From the NCBI GenBank assembly GCA_005779345.1, contig SXJQ01000087.1, positions 1 to 38,341 of the forward strand: a stretch of DNA of 38,341 bases. Reading direction: 5' to 3'. The translations under genes and the position numbers were made by a program. Within the stretch, counting starts at the first letter, position 1. Each line of letters opens with the position of its first letter. This document shows, piece by piece, positions 30,918-38,341 of the stretch. This DNA is from Actinomycetota bacterium. GTDB lineage: Bacteria; Actinomycetota; Acidimicrobiia; IMCC26256; PALSA-610. Below the pieces are notes generated by a model that searched no databases, had not been told where the DNA came from, and worked only from the letters and a program-made list of their open reading frames with translations.

Positions 30918-32116
30918 GCGTCGCGACCCCGGCCCCCTCATCGGTTCGTCCGCACTACGCGGGGTTCGAGGGGTTGCGCACCATCGGCATGACCGCCGTG
31001 TTCTTCGCCCACCTCGGCTTCATCACCGGGGTCACGCTCGGGCGCGACTGGGCGGCACCGCTCGGTCACCTCGAGTTCTCGGTCGCGATCTTCTTCATCG
31101 TCTCGGCGTTCTTGCTGTATCGCCCGTTCGCGCTCGCGCATCTCCGCGGCGCACCGGTGCCCGACCTCGGGCTGTTCGTGTGGCGGCGGATGTTCCGGAT
31201 CTTCCCGGCATACTGGGCGACGCTCGCCGTGATGCTCGTGTTCCTCGGCGTCGACTCCGGTGGGGCCGGCCACCTCGCCCGGCTGTTCACCCTCACTCAT
31301 GTGTACACCGAGTGGGGGTTCACCGCGATCGACGTGCTCGTGCCGACGTGGACACTCGCCGCCGAGTTGATCTTCTACTTCTTCATGATCGCTGCCGCGG
31401 TCGCGCTCCGGCGGTTCGCGGCACGCGCGACCACCGCCGCGGAGCGACTTGCCGCGGAGCTGTGGCTCGCCGCGGGGGCGTTCGGGTTCGCGATGGCATG
31501 GCGGGCGTTCGTCTACTTCGCCGATGTCGTGCCCCACGTGGCCGAGCACTGGTTCCCCGGGACACTCGATGTCTTCGCCACGGGCATGGCGTTGGCCGCG
31601 GTCAGCGCGTTCCGGGAGTTGAGCGGTGAGGCGCACCCGGTCGTCGATCGCGTCGAGCAGATCGCGCGGCGGGGGAGTTGGAGTGCAGTCGGCGCGTTCG
31701 CTTGCTTCATGGCCGTCCCGGTGTTCCTCGACGTCGACCGGTTCATCGAGCTCGAACCCGACTGGCAGGTATTCGTCCGCAACTTGTTGCTCCTCGCTTC
31801 GGCGGCGCTGCTCGTGGTGCCGATCGTGCTCGGCGGCAACGACCGCGGCTGGTACCGGCGGTTCCTCGAGGTGAAGCCGATCGCCTATCTCGGCCTGACC
31901 TCGTACGGGCTCTATCTCTGGCACGATTTCTGGCTCAAGAAGGCGACGTTCGAGTGGATCGAGATCCACAACCTCGAGACGAAGTTCGCGATCATCGGTG
32001 TCATTGCCTTCGCGCTCGCCGCGCTGTGCGGCACGGCCAGCTTCCGCCTCGTCGAGCAGCCCGCCCAACAACTCGGGACCCGCCTGCGGGCGCGCCTGTT
32101 CCGGCAATCGCTGTGA
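30914..32116 (+). CDS. Acyltransferase-3 family membrane O-acyltransferase
   Basis: A 400-residue single-module OafA-like protein. FEGLRTIGMTAVFFAH gives Arg22 and the catalytic-type His33; next come FSVAIFFIVSAFLLYRPF, RRMFRIFPAYWATL, TWTLAAELIFYFF, LTSYGLYLWHDFW and the closing RLVEQPAQ. It is closest in look to module 1 of the upstream double protein (shared GFITGVT/GYVTGVT and LTHVYTE/LTHIYSD segments), which suggests local gene duplication. It is the last gene of the operon starting at 25685, and its stop is separated by one base from the convergent DUF2142 gene. Confidence 0.9.
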   Translation: MSVATPAPSSVRPHYAGFEGLRTIGMTAVFFAHLGFITGVTLGRDWAAPLGHLEFSVAIFFIVSAFLLYRPFALAHLRGAPVPDLGLFVWRRMFRIFPAYWATLAVMLVFLGVDSGGAGHLARLFTLTHVYTEWGFTAIDVLVPTWTLAAELIFYFFMIAAAVALRRFAARATTAAERLAAELWLAAGAFGFAMAWRAFVYFADVVPHVAEHWFPGTLDVFATGMALAAVSAFRELSGEAHPVVDRVEQIARRGSWSAVGAFACFMAVPVFLDVDRFIELEPDWQVFVRNLLLLASAALLVVPIVLGGNDRGWYRRFLEVKPIAYLGLTSYGLYLWHDFWLKKATFEWIEIHNLETKFAIIGVIAFALAALCGTASFRLVEQPAQQLGTRLRARLFRQSL

Positions 32117-32117
32117 C

Positions 32118-33605
32118 TCAGTACCAGTAGAGGCCGATGCGGAGGGCCGCGAACGCGGCGAGCGCCGACACCGTCGCGATCGCCAGGCCGGTCGTCGCGG
32201 ATCGTGTCGACGGGACACTTCCGACATCGGTGCTCCGGTGTGTCGACGCAAGCGCTGCGAGCCCGACGACGGGGAAGAGGTAGCGGCCCTGGAACTCGTC
32301 GATGCGCGGGGCTCCCACAGCGTTCCACCCCGTGTAGGCGAGCAGGAACACCGCGCCGGTGGTTGCGACGACCACACCCCACGTCACGAACGCATCGGAG
32401 CGAGCGACACCGCCGGGCGATCGTGCACGGCGTCGTCGATCGGGCGCGACGACGAGCACCAACGCGGCCCCGACGAGCAGCACGACCGCGACCGCGCCGG
32501 CCGACGCGAACGGTCGCCACGGCAGTTGCGCGACGGCATCGCGCGGGATCTCGACCCCGTCGCGCGCGACCGTCCGACCCATCGCGGCCACGAAATCGAG
32601 CGGGTGCGCGCGCACGAATCGGAGCGGGGCGTCGGGGTCGACGTCGTGGTAGGCGTACCCGTCGTTGGTGACGGCGGTCGGGTCGTACGGGTTCTCGAGC
32701 GGCACGTAGATCGACTGGGCGTAGCCGCTCCACGCCGCGAAGAGGATCGCGGCGGGCACGAGCACGGCCGCGAGCGCGACTCCGCCCGCCGCGCGACGGC
32801 GCAGGACCACGGGGACGAACATGACGAGCAGCAGCACGTAGGGCGGCTTCGCGAGGCCCAGCGCGGCTGCGACGATCGCGATCTCGATCAACAGGTGCCG
32901 ATCGAGGGGAGTCTCGGGGTCGGCTGCGTGCCGCGCGAGCACCACCGCGAGCAACGCGAGCGCGATCGTGAGCGAGTCGGCGGTGATCATCGCCGACTGC
33001 GCGACCGCGACCGGGGCGAGGCCGAGCACCGCGACCACCCACGCCGCGCTCCCGGCCCGGCGGACTGCGCGCCGCACCACGAGCACGTACGCGATCAGAG
33101 CACCGAGGCGAGCGAGGAGGAGCGCAGCGAAGGTCGAGAGGCCGACGATGCGTGCGAGCCCGACCCCGATGGCCGAGCCCGCATAGGGAATCGGTGAGTA
33201 CACCGCGCCGGTCGAGATCCCGAGGTTGCAGGCCGGACCGCCCGGGGCAGGGTCGTCGATCGTCCGCCAGGCGTCGGCGGCGCCCCCAGGTCCGAGGCCC
33301 GTGCGGCTCGCGTCGAGCAGGCCGCGCGCGTAGATCTCGCGCGTGTCGTCGAGCAGGTCGGCGGGGAAGGTCCCGACCACCGTCGGGCCGCGATCGGTGC
33401 CGCCGCCGCACAGTTCGACCGACCCCGTGCGCTCGTTGATCCAGTCGCCGCCCGACACCTGCCAGGCGCGAAGGACGTGCACCGGCTCGTCGGCGCCGCC
33501 GAGTTGGGGGACGGCGATCGCGAAACCGAGGCCCAGCAACGTCGCGAGCAGTGTGAACGTACCGACCGGCGATGTTGACCATGTCACGACGCGACCCGCG
33601 GGCAC
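32118..33605 (-). CDS. DUF2142-like polytopic membrane protein
   Basis: A 495-residue membrane protein. The first helix is followed by GGADEPVHVLRAWQVSGGDW, the acidic outside loop typical of DUF2142 proteins found in surface-polysaccharide clusters. Near the C terminus FQGRYLFPVVGLAAL matches the family's conserved ExQGRY-type segment. The loop between has four cysteines or cysteine-adjacent sites (ELCGGG, PACNLG) that may bond outside. The layout resembles GT-C enzymes, but no activity is proven for the family. GTG 33605 is selected because TAGTTT lies eight bases upstream; GTG codons further in are possible alternatives. It is divergent from the next gene with only 25 bases between starts. 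Confidence 0.82.
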   Translation of the reverse strand: MPAGRVVTWSTSPVGTFTLLATLLGLGFAIAVPQLGGADEPVHVLRAWQVSGGDWINERTGSVELCGGGTDRGPTVVGTFPADLLDDTREIYARGLLDASRTGLGPGGAADAWRTIDDPAPGGPACNLGISTGAVYSPIPYAGSAIGVGLARIVGLSTFAALLLARLGALIAYVLVVRRAVRRAGSAAWVVAVLGLAPVAVAQSAMITADSLTIALALLAVVLARHAADPETPLDRHLLIEIAIVAAALGLAKPPYVLLLVMFVPVVLRRRAAGGVALAAVLVPAAILFAAWSGYAQSIYVPLENPYDPTAVTNDGYAYHDVDPDAPLRFVRAHPLDFVAAMGRTVARDGVEIPRDAVAQLPWRPFASAGAVAVVLLVGAALVLVVAPDRRRRARSPGGVARSDAFVTWGVVVATTGAVFLLAYTGWNAVGAPRIDEFQGRYLFPVVGLAALASTHRSTDVGSVPSTRSATTGLAIATVSALAAFAALRIGLYWY

Positions 33606-33613
33606 GGTGGCGA

Positions 33614-33623
33614 AAACTAGTGT
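33614..33623. promoter_or_regulatory. Overlapping divergent -10 boxes sharing CTAG
   Basis: The ten bases AAACTAGTGT hold TAGTTT on the minus strand (33619-33614, eight bases before GTG 33605) and TAGTGT on the plus strand (33618-33623, seven bases before GTG 33631). The two boxes share the central TA, so the promoters exclude each other physically. Confidence 0.65.
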
Positions 33624-33630
33624 CCGCCCG

Positions 33631-35175
33631 GTGAGCACCGTGGCCGTCGACGATGCGGCCGAGCCGGGCCGCGGGGCACTCGCGGCGCCCGGTAGCCCCG
33701 GTTCCTCGGGGCCGTCGCCTCGTGAACGGCTCGCGGTGCGCGTGGTGACCGGTGCGTTCCTGGTCGCGCTCTTCGCGTACGCGGGCGTGATCGTGTTCGG
33801 CGCGTCGCCGCTGCGCGGCAGCCCTGCCTGGCCCGACTACGTGCCGGGCCACGTCATGTTCGGCACGGATTCGGCCGGCTACTATCGGGCCTCGCATCAC
33901 GTGTGGTGGGAGCGGGGCTTCTTCGGTGCGCCGATGATCTACCCGCTGCTGCTCCAGGTGCTCGTTCGCAATCTCGTCGCCGTCGTACTCGTGCAGACCG
34001 CGCTGTACGGCGCCGCGTGGATCTGGCTCGCGCGGGTGTCGGCGCGGTTCGCGGCACGGCCGACGATGCGCATCCTGATCGCCGCGATCCTCTTCGCGCT
34101 CGCGCTCTCGCCGGAACTGTTGTTGTGGACGGCGTCGATCTCGACCGAGACGTTGTCGATCGCGCATGCCGTGGCGTTCCTCGCCGCGCTCGTGTCGGTG
34201 GCCGAGCAACCGACGCTCCGGCGCTGGACGGTGCTCGTCGGGCTCGTGGTGCTCGGCGCGCTGTTGCGCGACTCGAACACGGCGATCGCGCTGCTCGTGC
34301 TGCCCGCCGGTGTCGTCGCCGCGGTGCGGTTCCCCGCGTGGCGCCGCTTCGCGCTCGCCTCCGCCGTGGTCTGCACCGTCGTCGCGTTGGGCGTGTCGTC
34401 GCTCGCGAACATCGGGTCGGTGCCCTACGCGGGCGACGACTGCGACGTTCCGCCCACGAGCGACGACTGCCCGCCGCGGTGGCTGTATCCGTTGATGGAC
34501 ACGATCGTGATCCGGGTCGTGCGCGACGAGGGGTCGTACGACTGGTTCGTTGCCCGGGGCATGCCCGACGCCGCGGTGGTGAAGAAGTACACCGACGTCT
34601 ACGAACTCGACATCGGCGAGTTCAAGGAGCCGCAGTTCGACGAGTTCCGCGAGTGGATCTACTCCGAGGGGCGCACGAGCTACCTGTGGTTCCTCGTGAC
34701 GCATCCCCGTTACACGTTGTGGCGACCGGTCCTCGCCGACGAACAGATCTTCCTCCCGGGATCCGACTCGAATCTCGCGCCCGAGACCCGGCGTTCCTAC
34801 GGTGCCTACACGGGGTCGACCCCCGGCGCGATCTACGGCTGGTTCGGGGCGGCCGCGTTCTGGCGTTGGCTCGGATTGGTCGAGGTGTGGGCGCTCCTCG
34901 TGGTCCTGGCGCTGAGCGGCCTTCCCGCGACGCCGCTGCGTCGCGACGGCCGGCTGCGGCTCGCGCTCGGCGTCGGCTTCGCGGTCGGCCTGCTCCATGC
35001 GGTGGCGAACTACCACGGCGACGCCGCCGAGGTCGGGCGGCATGCGATCGCACCGAACGCTCAGCTCCGGGCGATCCTGTGGGTCACGACGTTGCTGGCG
35101 ATCGATCGGTGGTGGTCGAGGCGCCGATCTCGGCAGGTGCCGGAGGGTGACCTCGTAGCCGATCGATCAGGCTGA
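33631..35175 (+). CDS. Polytopic membrane protein, GT-C-like
   Basis: A 514-residue membrane protein. A Pro/Gly/Ser-rich cytoplasmic N terminus (about 40 residues) precedes the first helix. The first outside loop has FGTDSAGYYRASHHVWWERG, resembling the acidic D-x-x-xYY loop of GT-C glycosyltransferases. A later outside region contains four cysteines (GDDCDVPPTSDDC and flanks) and the stretch VARGMPDAAVVKKYTDVYELDIGEF, probably a folded extracellular domain. The start GTG 33631 is set by the -10 at 33618. Its last 92 bases overlap the convergent fusion gene. A glycosyltransferase role is likely by fold only; there is no firm family assignment. Confidence 0.75.
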   Translation: MSTVAVDDAAEPGRGALAAPGSPGSSGPSPRERLAVRVVTGAFLVALFAYAGVIVFGASPLRGSPAWPDYVPGHVMFGTDSAGYYRASHHVWWERGFFGAPMIYPLLLQVLVRNLVAVVLVQTALYGAAWIWLARVSARFAARPTMRILIAAILFALALSPELLLWTASISTETLSIAHAVAFLAALVSVAEQPTLRRWTVLVGLVVLGALLRDSNTAIALLVLPAGVVAAVRFPAWRRFALASAVVCTVVALGVSSLANIGSVPYAGDDCDVPPTSDDCPPRWLYPLMDTIVIRVVRDEGSYDWFVARGMPDAAVVKKYTDVYELDIGEFKEPQFDEFREWIYSEGRTSYLWFLVTHPRYTLWRPVLADEQIFLPGSDSNLAPETRRSYGAYTGSTPGAIYGWFGAAAFWRWLGLVEVWALLVVLALSGLPATPLRRDGRLRLALGVGFAVGLLHAVANYHGDAAEVGRHAIAPNAQLRAILWVTTLLAIDRWWSRRRSRQVPEGDLVADRSG

Positions 35176-37654
35176 TCACCGCACCGGCCGCGAGCACCGT
35201 GATCAGCGCGTCGACGGGTGCTCGGTATCGCGTGATGCCGAATGTGGTCGCGGCGGTGATCGTGATGGCGGCCGCGACCGCGAGGAACGGCAGGATCGGG
35301 ACCTTGCGACGCCGGAGCAAGAACAGCCCCACGATCGCGAACGGCAACATCGCGAAGTACTGCACGGTCGCGAGGTACGACTGCCAGTCGCCGCGCCCCT
35401 CGAGCGCGGCGTTGAACGGATGGATGTTCTGGCGGACGAACCAGAGGTCCCACATGCGCGCGACTCGGAGCGCGGCCATGCGCGGTTGCTGGCCCGGGTG
35501 GTCGCCGATGTAGTCGAGACCCCGCGCTCGCCACTCGATTTCCTTCTCGGACTCGTCGCCCGCTTGGAGCGGGCCGAAGCCTTCGGCGCAACCGACGCTC
35601 CAGTAGCCGAGGTAGGTGTCGCCCGCGCCGCCGTTGCCGTAGGTGATGTCGCAGTTCGCCACCATCAGCACGCTGCCGATGCCGTTCGACATGAGCACGG
35701 GGTGCTCGAACCGGGTGAGGTTGAACGCGAACCAGGGGGCGAGGACCAGGCCGCCGACCACGCAGGCGACCGCCGCGAATCGGACCCGCTCGCGGACCGG
35801 ATGGCTTCGCAACAAGAGCGCGAGCGGCACGACGAGGAGCGGGAACAGGGCCATTGCCTCGGCTCGGCTCAACGCGGCCATCGCAACGCCCGCGCCCATC
35901 CCCACCGCGGTCGCGAACCGCGGGTCGCGCCAGAAGCGGTAGGTCGCGAGCAGGGCCACGGCCGTCCACAGTTGGTACATGCCCTCCGACATCAACATCT
36001 CGTCGTTGATCCAGAGGTGCGCGTACGCACCTGCGAACGCGGCGGCGAGCCAACCGGCGCGCTCGTCGTCGAAGATCCGACGCGCGAGCAGGCCGAGCAG
36101 GAACACCGCGCCGGCACCGAGCAGTGTCGACGCGATGCGGTGCGTGAGTTCGCTCCGACCGATGAACTTGGAGACACCAGCGAGGTAGAGGAGGTAGTTC
36201 GGCGGGTGGCCCGCGCTCGGCGTGATGCGCCCGAAGATGTGGTACTTGCCGGGGTCGACGAACCAGAGACCATCGGCGATGTCGTTCGCTTGGGTGTGGT
36301 AGTAGTACGCGTCGCCGTTCAGCGGTACGCGGCCCCGGCTGATCACCACGTAGAAGAGTCGCCAGGCGAAGGCCGCGACCGTGATCAGGGTGAGGCCCAC
36401 GAAGAACGGTGGCCGAAAGCCGCGGCGGCTGATCGCGATCGACGGTCGTTCGAGCAGCCACCAGCTCGCCGCGCCGAGCAGCGTCGCGCCGATCGCGCTG
36501 AGCACGAAGATCTTCACGAACGTGAGGCTCTCGCCGCCGGTGAACCAATGCTGCGACAGCCAGTCGACGAACGCGTAGTGCCAGAGGTAGAAGCCGTACG
36601 ACACGAGCCCGATGAACGCGAGTGGCCGCCAGGCGAGCAGGCGCCGGATCGCTCCGCCGTCGGACGCGGTTGCGCTGGTGTCGAGCACACTCGGCCGGAT
36701 CACCGCGGGGATCACGAACAAGACCGCGATGAGCCCACCAGCGAACCGTTCGGCGACCTGTTGACGGGCCGTGATCGAGAACGGCGCGAGCGGGTCGATG
36801 CCGATCCCTTGGACGAACACGAAGAACGTGAGCGCGCCGCCGAGCCAGGGGATCCAGGGCCGTCGCGCGACGAACGCGTAGAGCGGATGCACGACGGTAC
36901 GGCGACGCGCGCCGACGTCGATCGCCGCGAGGAGCATCCCGAATCCGAACTGGCCGAGGTAGTGGGGGAGCACCCGGAGCGGCACCGCGAGCGCGTGATG
37001 GCGGCCGTACCAGACGAACAGCGGCCCGATCACGACGAGCGCGAGCGCGCCGACGATCTCGACGCGCAAGCGCGTGGTCGCGCGGACCCGAGCACCCCCG
37101 AGCGCGCGCGTCAGGAGCCGCAGCGCCCAGGCCCAGAGCGGGACGAACAGGTAGAAGCTGATCTCGACGACGAGTGTCCAGGCGTGACGCAGTCCGTAGT
37201 TGGCATTCGCATCGAGCGAGGGCACGTAGCCCTGGAACAGCAGGTAGTTGCGGATCCCGACGTCGGCGCTCGGGAGGCTCTTCGCCGCGGAGAACGCCAC
37301 GATGAGCGACAGCGCGACCCAGTAGGCCGGGTAGATGCGCCAGAACCGTTTGGAGAAGAAGCGCAACGCGTCGGGCGGTCGGGCGGCGCCGACGTGCGCG
37401 GCGACGAACGGCCGGTACACGAGGAACGCGGAGACGACGAAGAACACGGCCACGCCCATGTTGAGCTGCTGGACGGCGAGCCCGAGCGGGAACGTGAAGA
37501 TCCCGACGACGTCGATCTCGCTGCGGACCGCGCCGCTCGCGTCGCCGACGTGGGTCACGAGCACGGCCAGGGCGGCGAGGGCGCGCAGTCCGTCGAGCGC
37601 GCCGAGGCGGTCGGAGGGCGCCGCGGCCGGATCGTTCGGAGCGGTCGCCGTCAC
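35084..37654 (-). CDS. Acyltransferase-3 / GT-C glycosyltransferase fusion protein (second copy)
   Basis: An 856-residue protein with the same architecture as the one at 22638-25088. The acyltransferase-3 half (1 to about 405) has LDGLRALAALAVLVTHV with Arg24 and His35, SKRFWRIYPAYWVAL, HAWTLVVEISFYLF, VSYGFYLWHYAF and LLERPSI. The GT-C half (about 420-856) has LNGDAYYYH with Asp448, SAGHPPNYLLYLAG, NDEMLMSE, LSRAEAMAL, RFEHPVLMSNG, NCDITYG, RVARMWDLW and FGITRYRAPVD. GTG 37654 follows TAGATT by eight bases. The motifs of the GT half are nearly identical to those of the other copy, while the acyltransferase halves differ more, suggesting a conserved sugar step and a variable acyl step. Confidence 0.9.
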   Translation of the reverse strand: MTATAPNDPAAAPSDRLGALDGLRALAALAVLVTHVGDASGAVRSEIDVVGIFTFPLGLAVQQLNMGVAVFFVVSAFLVYRPFVAAHVGAARPPDALRFFSKRFWRIYPAYWVALSLIVAFSAAKSLPSADVGIRNYLLFQGYVPSLDANANYGLRHAWTLVVEISFYLFVPLWAWALRLLTRALGGARVRATTRLRVEIVGALALVVIGPLFVWYGRHHALAVPLRVLPHYLGQFGFGMLLAAIDVGARRRTVVHPLYAFVARRPWIPWLGGALTFFVFVQGIGIDPLAPFSITARQQVAERFAGGLIAVLFVIPAVIRPSVLDTSATASDGGAIRRLLAWRPLAFIGLVSYGFYLWHYAFVDWLSQHWFTGGESLTFVKIFVLSAIGATLLGAASWWLLERPSIAISRRGFRPPFFVGLTLITVAAFAWRLFYVVISRGRVPLNGDAYYYHTQANDIADGLWFVDPGKYHIFGRITPSAGHPPNYLLYLAGVSKFIGRSELTHRIASTLLGAGAVFLLGLLARRIFDDERAGWLAAAFAGAYAHLWINDEMLMSEGMYQLWTAVALLATYRFWRDPRFATAVGMGAGVAMAALSRAEAMALFPLLVVPLALLLRSHPVRERVRFAAVACVVGGLVLAPWFAFNLTRFEHPVLMSNGIGSVLMVANCDITYGNGGAGDTYLGYWSVGCAEGFGPLQAGDESEKEIEWRARGLDYIGDHPGQQPRMAALRVARMWDLWFVRQNIHPFNAALEGRGDWQSYLATVQYFAMLPFAIVGLFLLRRRKVPILPFLAVAAAITITAATTFGITRYRAPVDALITVLAAGAVISLIDRLRGHPPAPAEIGASTTTDRSPATS

Positions 37655-37662
37655 GACGGAGC

Positions 37663-37668
37663 AATCTA
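37663..37668 (-). promoter_or_regulatory. -10 of the second fusion gene
   Basis: TAGATT on the minus strand, then eight bases, then GTG 37654. It is one half of a compact divergent promoter of 43 bases. Confidence 0.6.
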
Positions 37669-37685
37669 CCGGCGACGAGGGGCGA

Positions 37686-37691
37686 TACCCT
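37686..37691 (+). promoter_or_regulatory. -10 of the GT2 gene at the window end
   Basis: TACCCT, then six bases, then ATG 37698, again a leaderless layout. It lies 17 bases from the opposing -10. Confidence 0.55.
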
Positions 37692-37697
37692 GACCTC

Positions 37698-38341
37698 ATG
37701 GCGGCGCCGACGACGAGGTCCGACACGCTCGTCGTGATCCCCGCGTACAACGAGGAGGCGGCGCTGCCCGCGACACTCGCCGAACTCCACGGCGTGCGCC
37801 CCGACCTCGACGTCCTCGTCGTCTCCGACGGTTCCCGCGACGCGACGGCGGCCGTCGCCCGGACGGCGAGCGTCGCGGTGGTGGAGTTGCCGTTCAACCT
37901 CGGGATCGGCGGCGCGCTCCAAACCGGATTCCGCTACGCGGTGCGCCACGGCTACCGGCGTGCGGTGCAGTTCGATGCCGACGGCCAACACGACCCGAAC
38001 GCGATCGGCGCCCTGCTCGACTCGCTCGACGCCGGCGCGGATCTGGTGATCGGCACCCGCTTCGGCGAGGGTGGCACGGTCGAGTATCGGGTCGGGCCGT
38101 TGCGACGCTCGGCGATGCACGTGCTGCGCCTCTCCATCAACGCGCTCACCCACCAGCGCTTCTCCGACACGTCGTCGGGGTTCCGCGCGTTCAGCGCCCC
38201 GATGCTCGACCAGTTCGCGGCGACCTACCCCGTCGAGTTCATGGACTCGACCGAGGCGTTGCTCCAGGCGTGCAACGCCGGTTTCACGGTGGTCGAGGTG
38301 CCCGTCGCCATCCGCGAGCGCCAGGCGGGCGTGCCGAGCAC
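37698..38341 (+). CDS. GT2 glycosyltransferase (DPM1/polyprenyl-phosphate sugar synthase-like), 3' end cut by window
   Basis: The first 214 residues of a GT-A fold GT2 enzyme. LVVIPAYNEEAALPATLAEL begins the nucleotide-binding half; next come VVSDGSRDAT, LPFNLGIGGALQTGFRYAV and the metal motif FDADGQHDP, with GTRFGEGG and DTSSGFRAF as acceptor-side segments. These are typical of enzymes that load a sugar from a nucleotide onto a polyprenyl phosphate. Such a donor could feed the GT-C enzymes encoded around it. No membrane helix is seen in the visible part; any C-terminal helices would lie beyond the window. It is divergent from the second fusion gene. Confidence 0.9.
   Translation, partial: MAAPTTRSDTLVVIPAYNEEAALPATLAELHGVRPDLDVLVVSDGSRDATAAVARTASVAVVELPFNLGIGGALQTGFRYAVRHGYRRAVQFDADGQHDPNAIGALLDSLDAGADLVIGTRFGEGGTVEYRVGPLRRSAMHVLRLSINALTHQRFSDTSSGFRAFSAPMLDQFAATYPVEFMDSTEALLQACNAGFTVVEVPVAIRERQAGVPS

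Overview
The window is very GC-rich, gene-dense bacterial DNA with many GTG and TTG starts, ATGA stop/start overlaps and several genes that appear to be read without a leader. An F420-type luciferase-like oxidoreductase, mycobacterial-style acyl-CoA dehydrogenases and many actinobacterial-type GT-C enzymes point to an actinomycete, most likely class Acidimicrobiia (an inference from gene content only). I recognise 28 protein genes, the first and last cut by the window edges. I see no rRNA, tRNA, CRISPR array, insertion sequence or prophage, and no gene-free stretch longer than about 140 bases.

Region 1 (1-15389) is mostly CoA and amide/lactam catabolism. After the 3' part of a GGDEF-EAL protein come a divergent pair of acyl-CoA dehydrogenases, a minus-strand operon of alpha/beta hydrolase, hydantoinase/oxoprolinase A and B subunits, a divergent AMP-forming acyl-CoA ligase with an overlapping nucleotidyltransferase, and a PilZ protein. 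A large perfect palindrome follows, then a D-aminoacylase-like amidohydrolase divergent from a Zn-alcohol dehydrogenase, VOC protein and F420-type oxidoreductase cluster. Four copies of a palindrome of the form CTGACA-N4-TGTCAG sit in the three divergent promoter regions. They suggest that one unseen repressor controls all these catabolic genes.

Region 2 (15418-38341) is a cell-envelope glycan island. A tightly coupled operon of four genes (GT-C, PIG-V-like, GT-C and a GT2-methyltransferase fusion) is followed by a convergent GT-C-like gene. Next come an acyltransferase-3/GT-C fusion, a lipoprotein, a UDP-galactopyranose-mutase-like flavoprotein heading an operon of three acyltransferase-3 genes (one with two complete modules in one chain), a DUF2142 protein, another GT-C-like protein, a second acyltransferase-3/GT-C fusion on the minus strand, and a truncated DPM1-like GT2. 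Six acyltransferase-3 modules in five genes within 15 kb is striking. With the GT-C and GT2 enzymes it suggests a system that transfers sugars from lipid carriers to an exported polymer or glycolipid and acylates them.

Many genes with little or no 5' leader share a simple layout: a -10 like TANNNT, then 6-9 bases, then the start codon. This decided several of the start sites given here.
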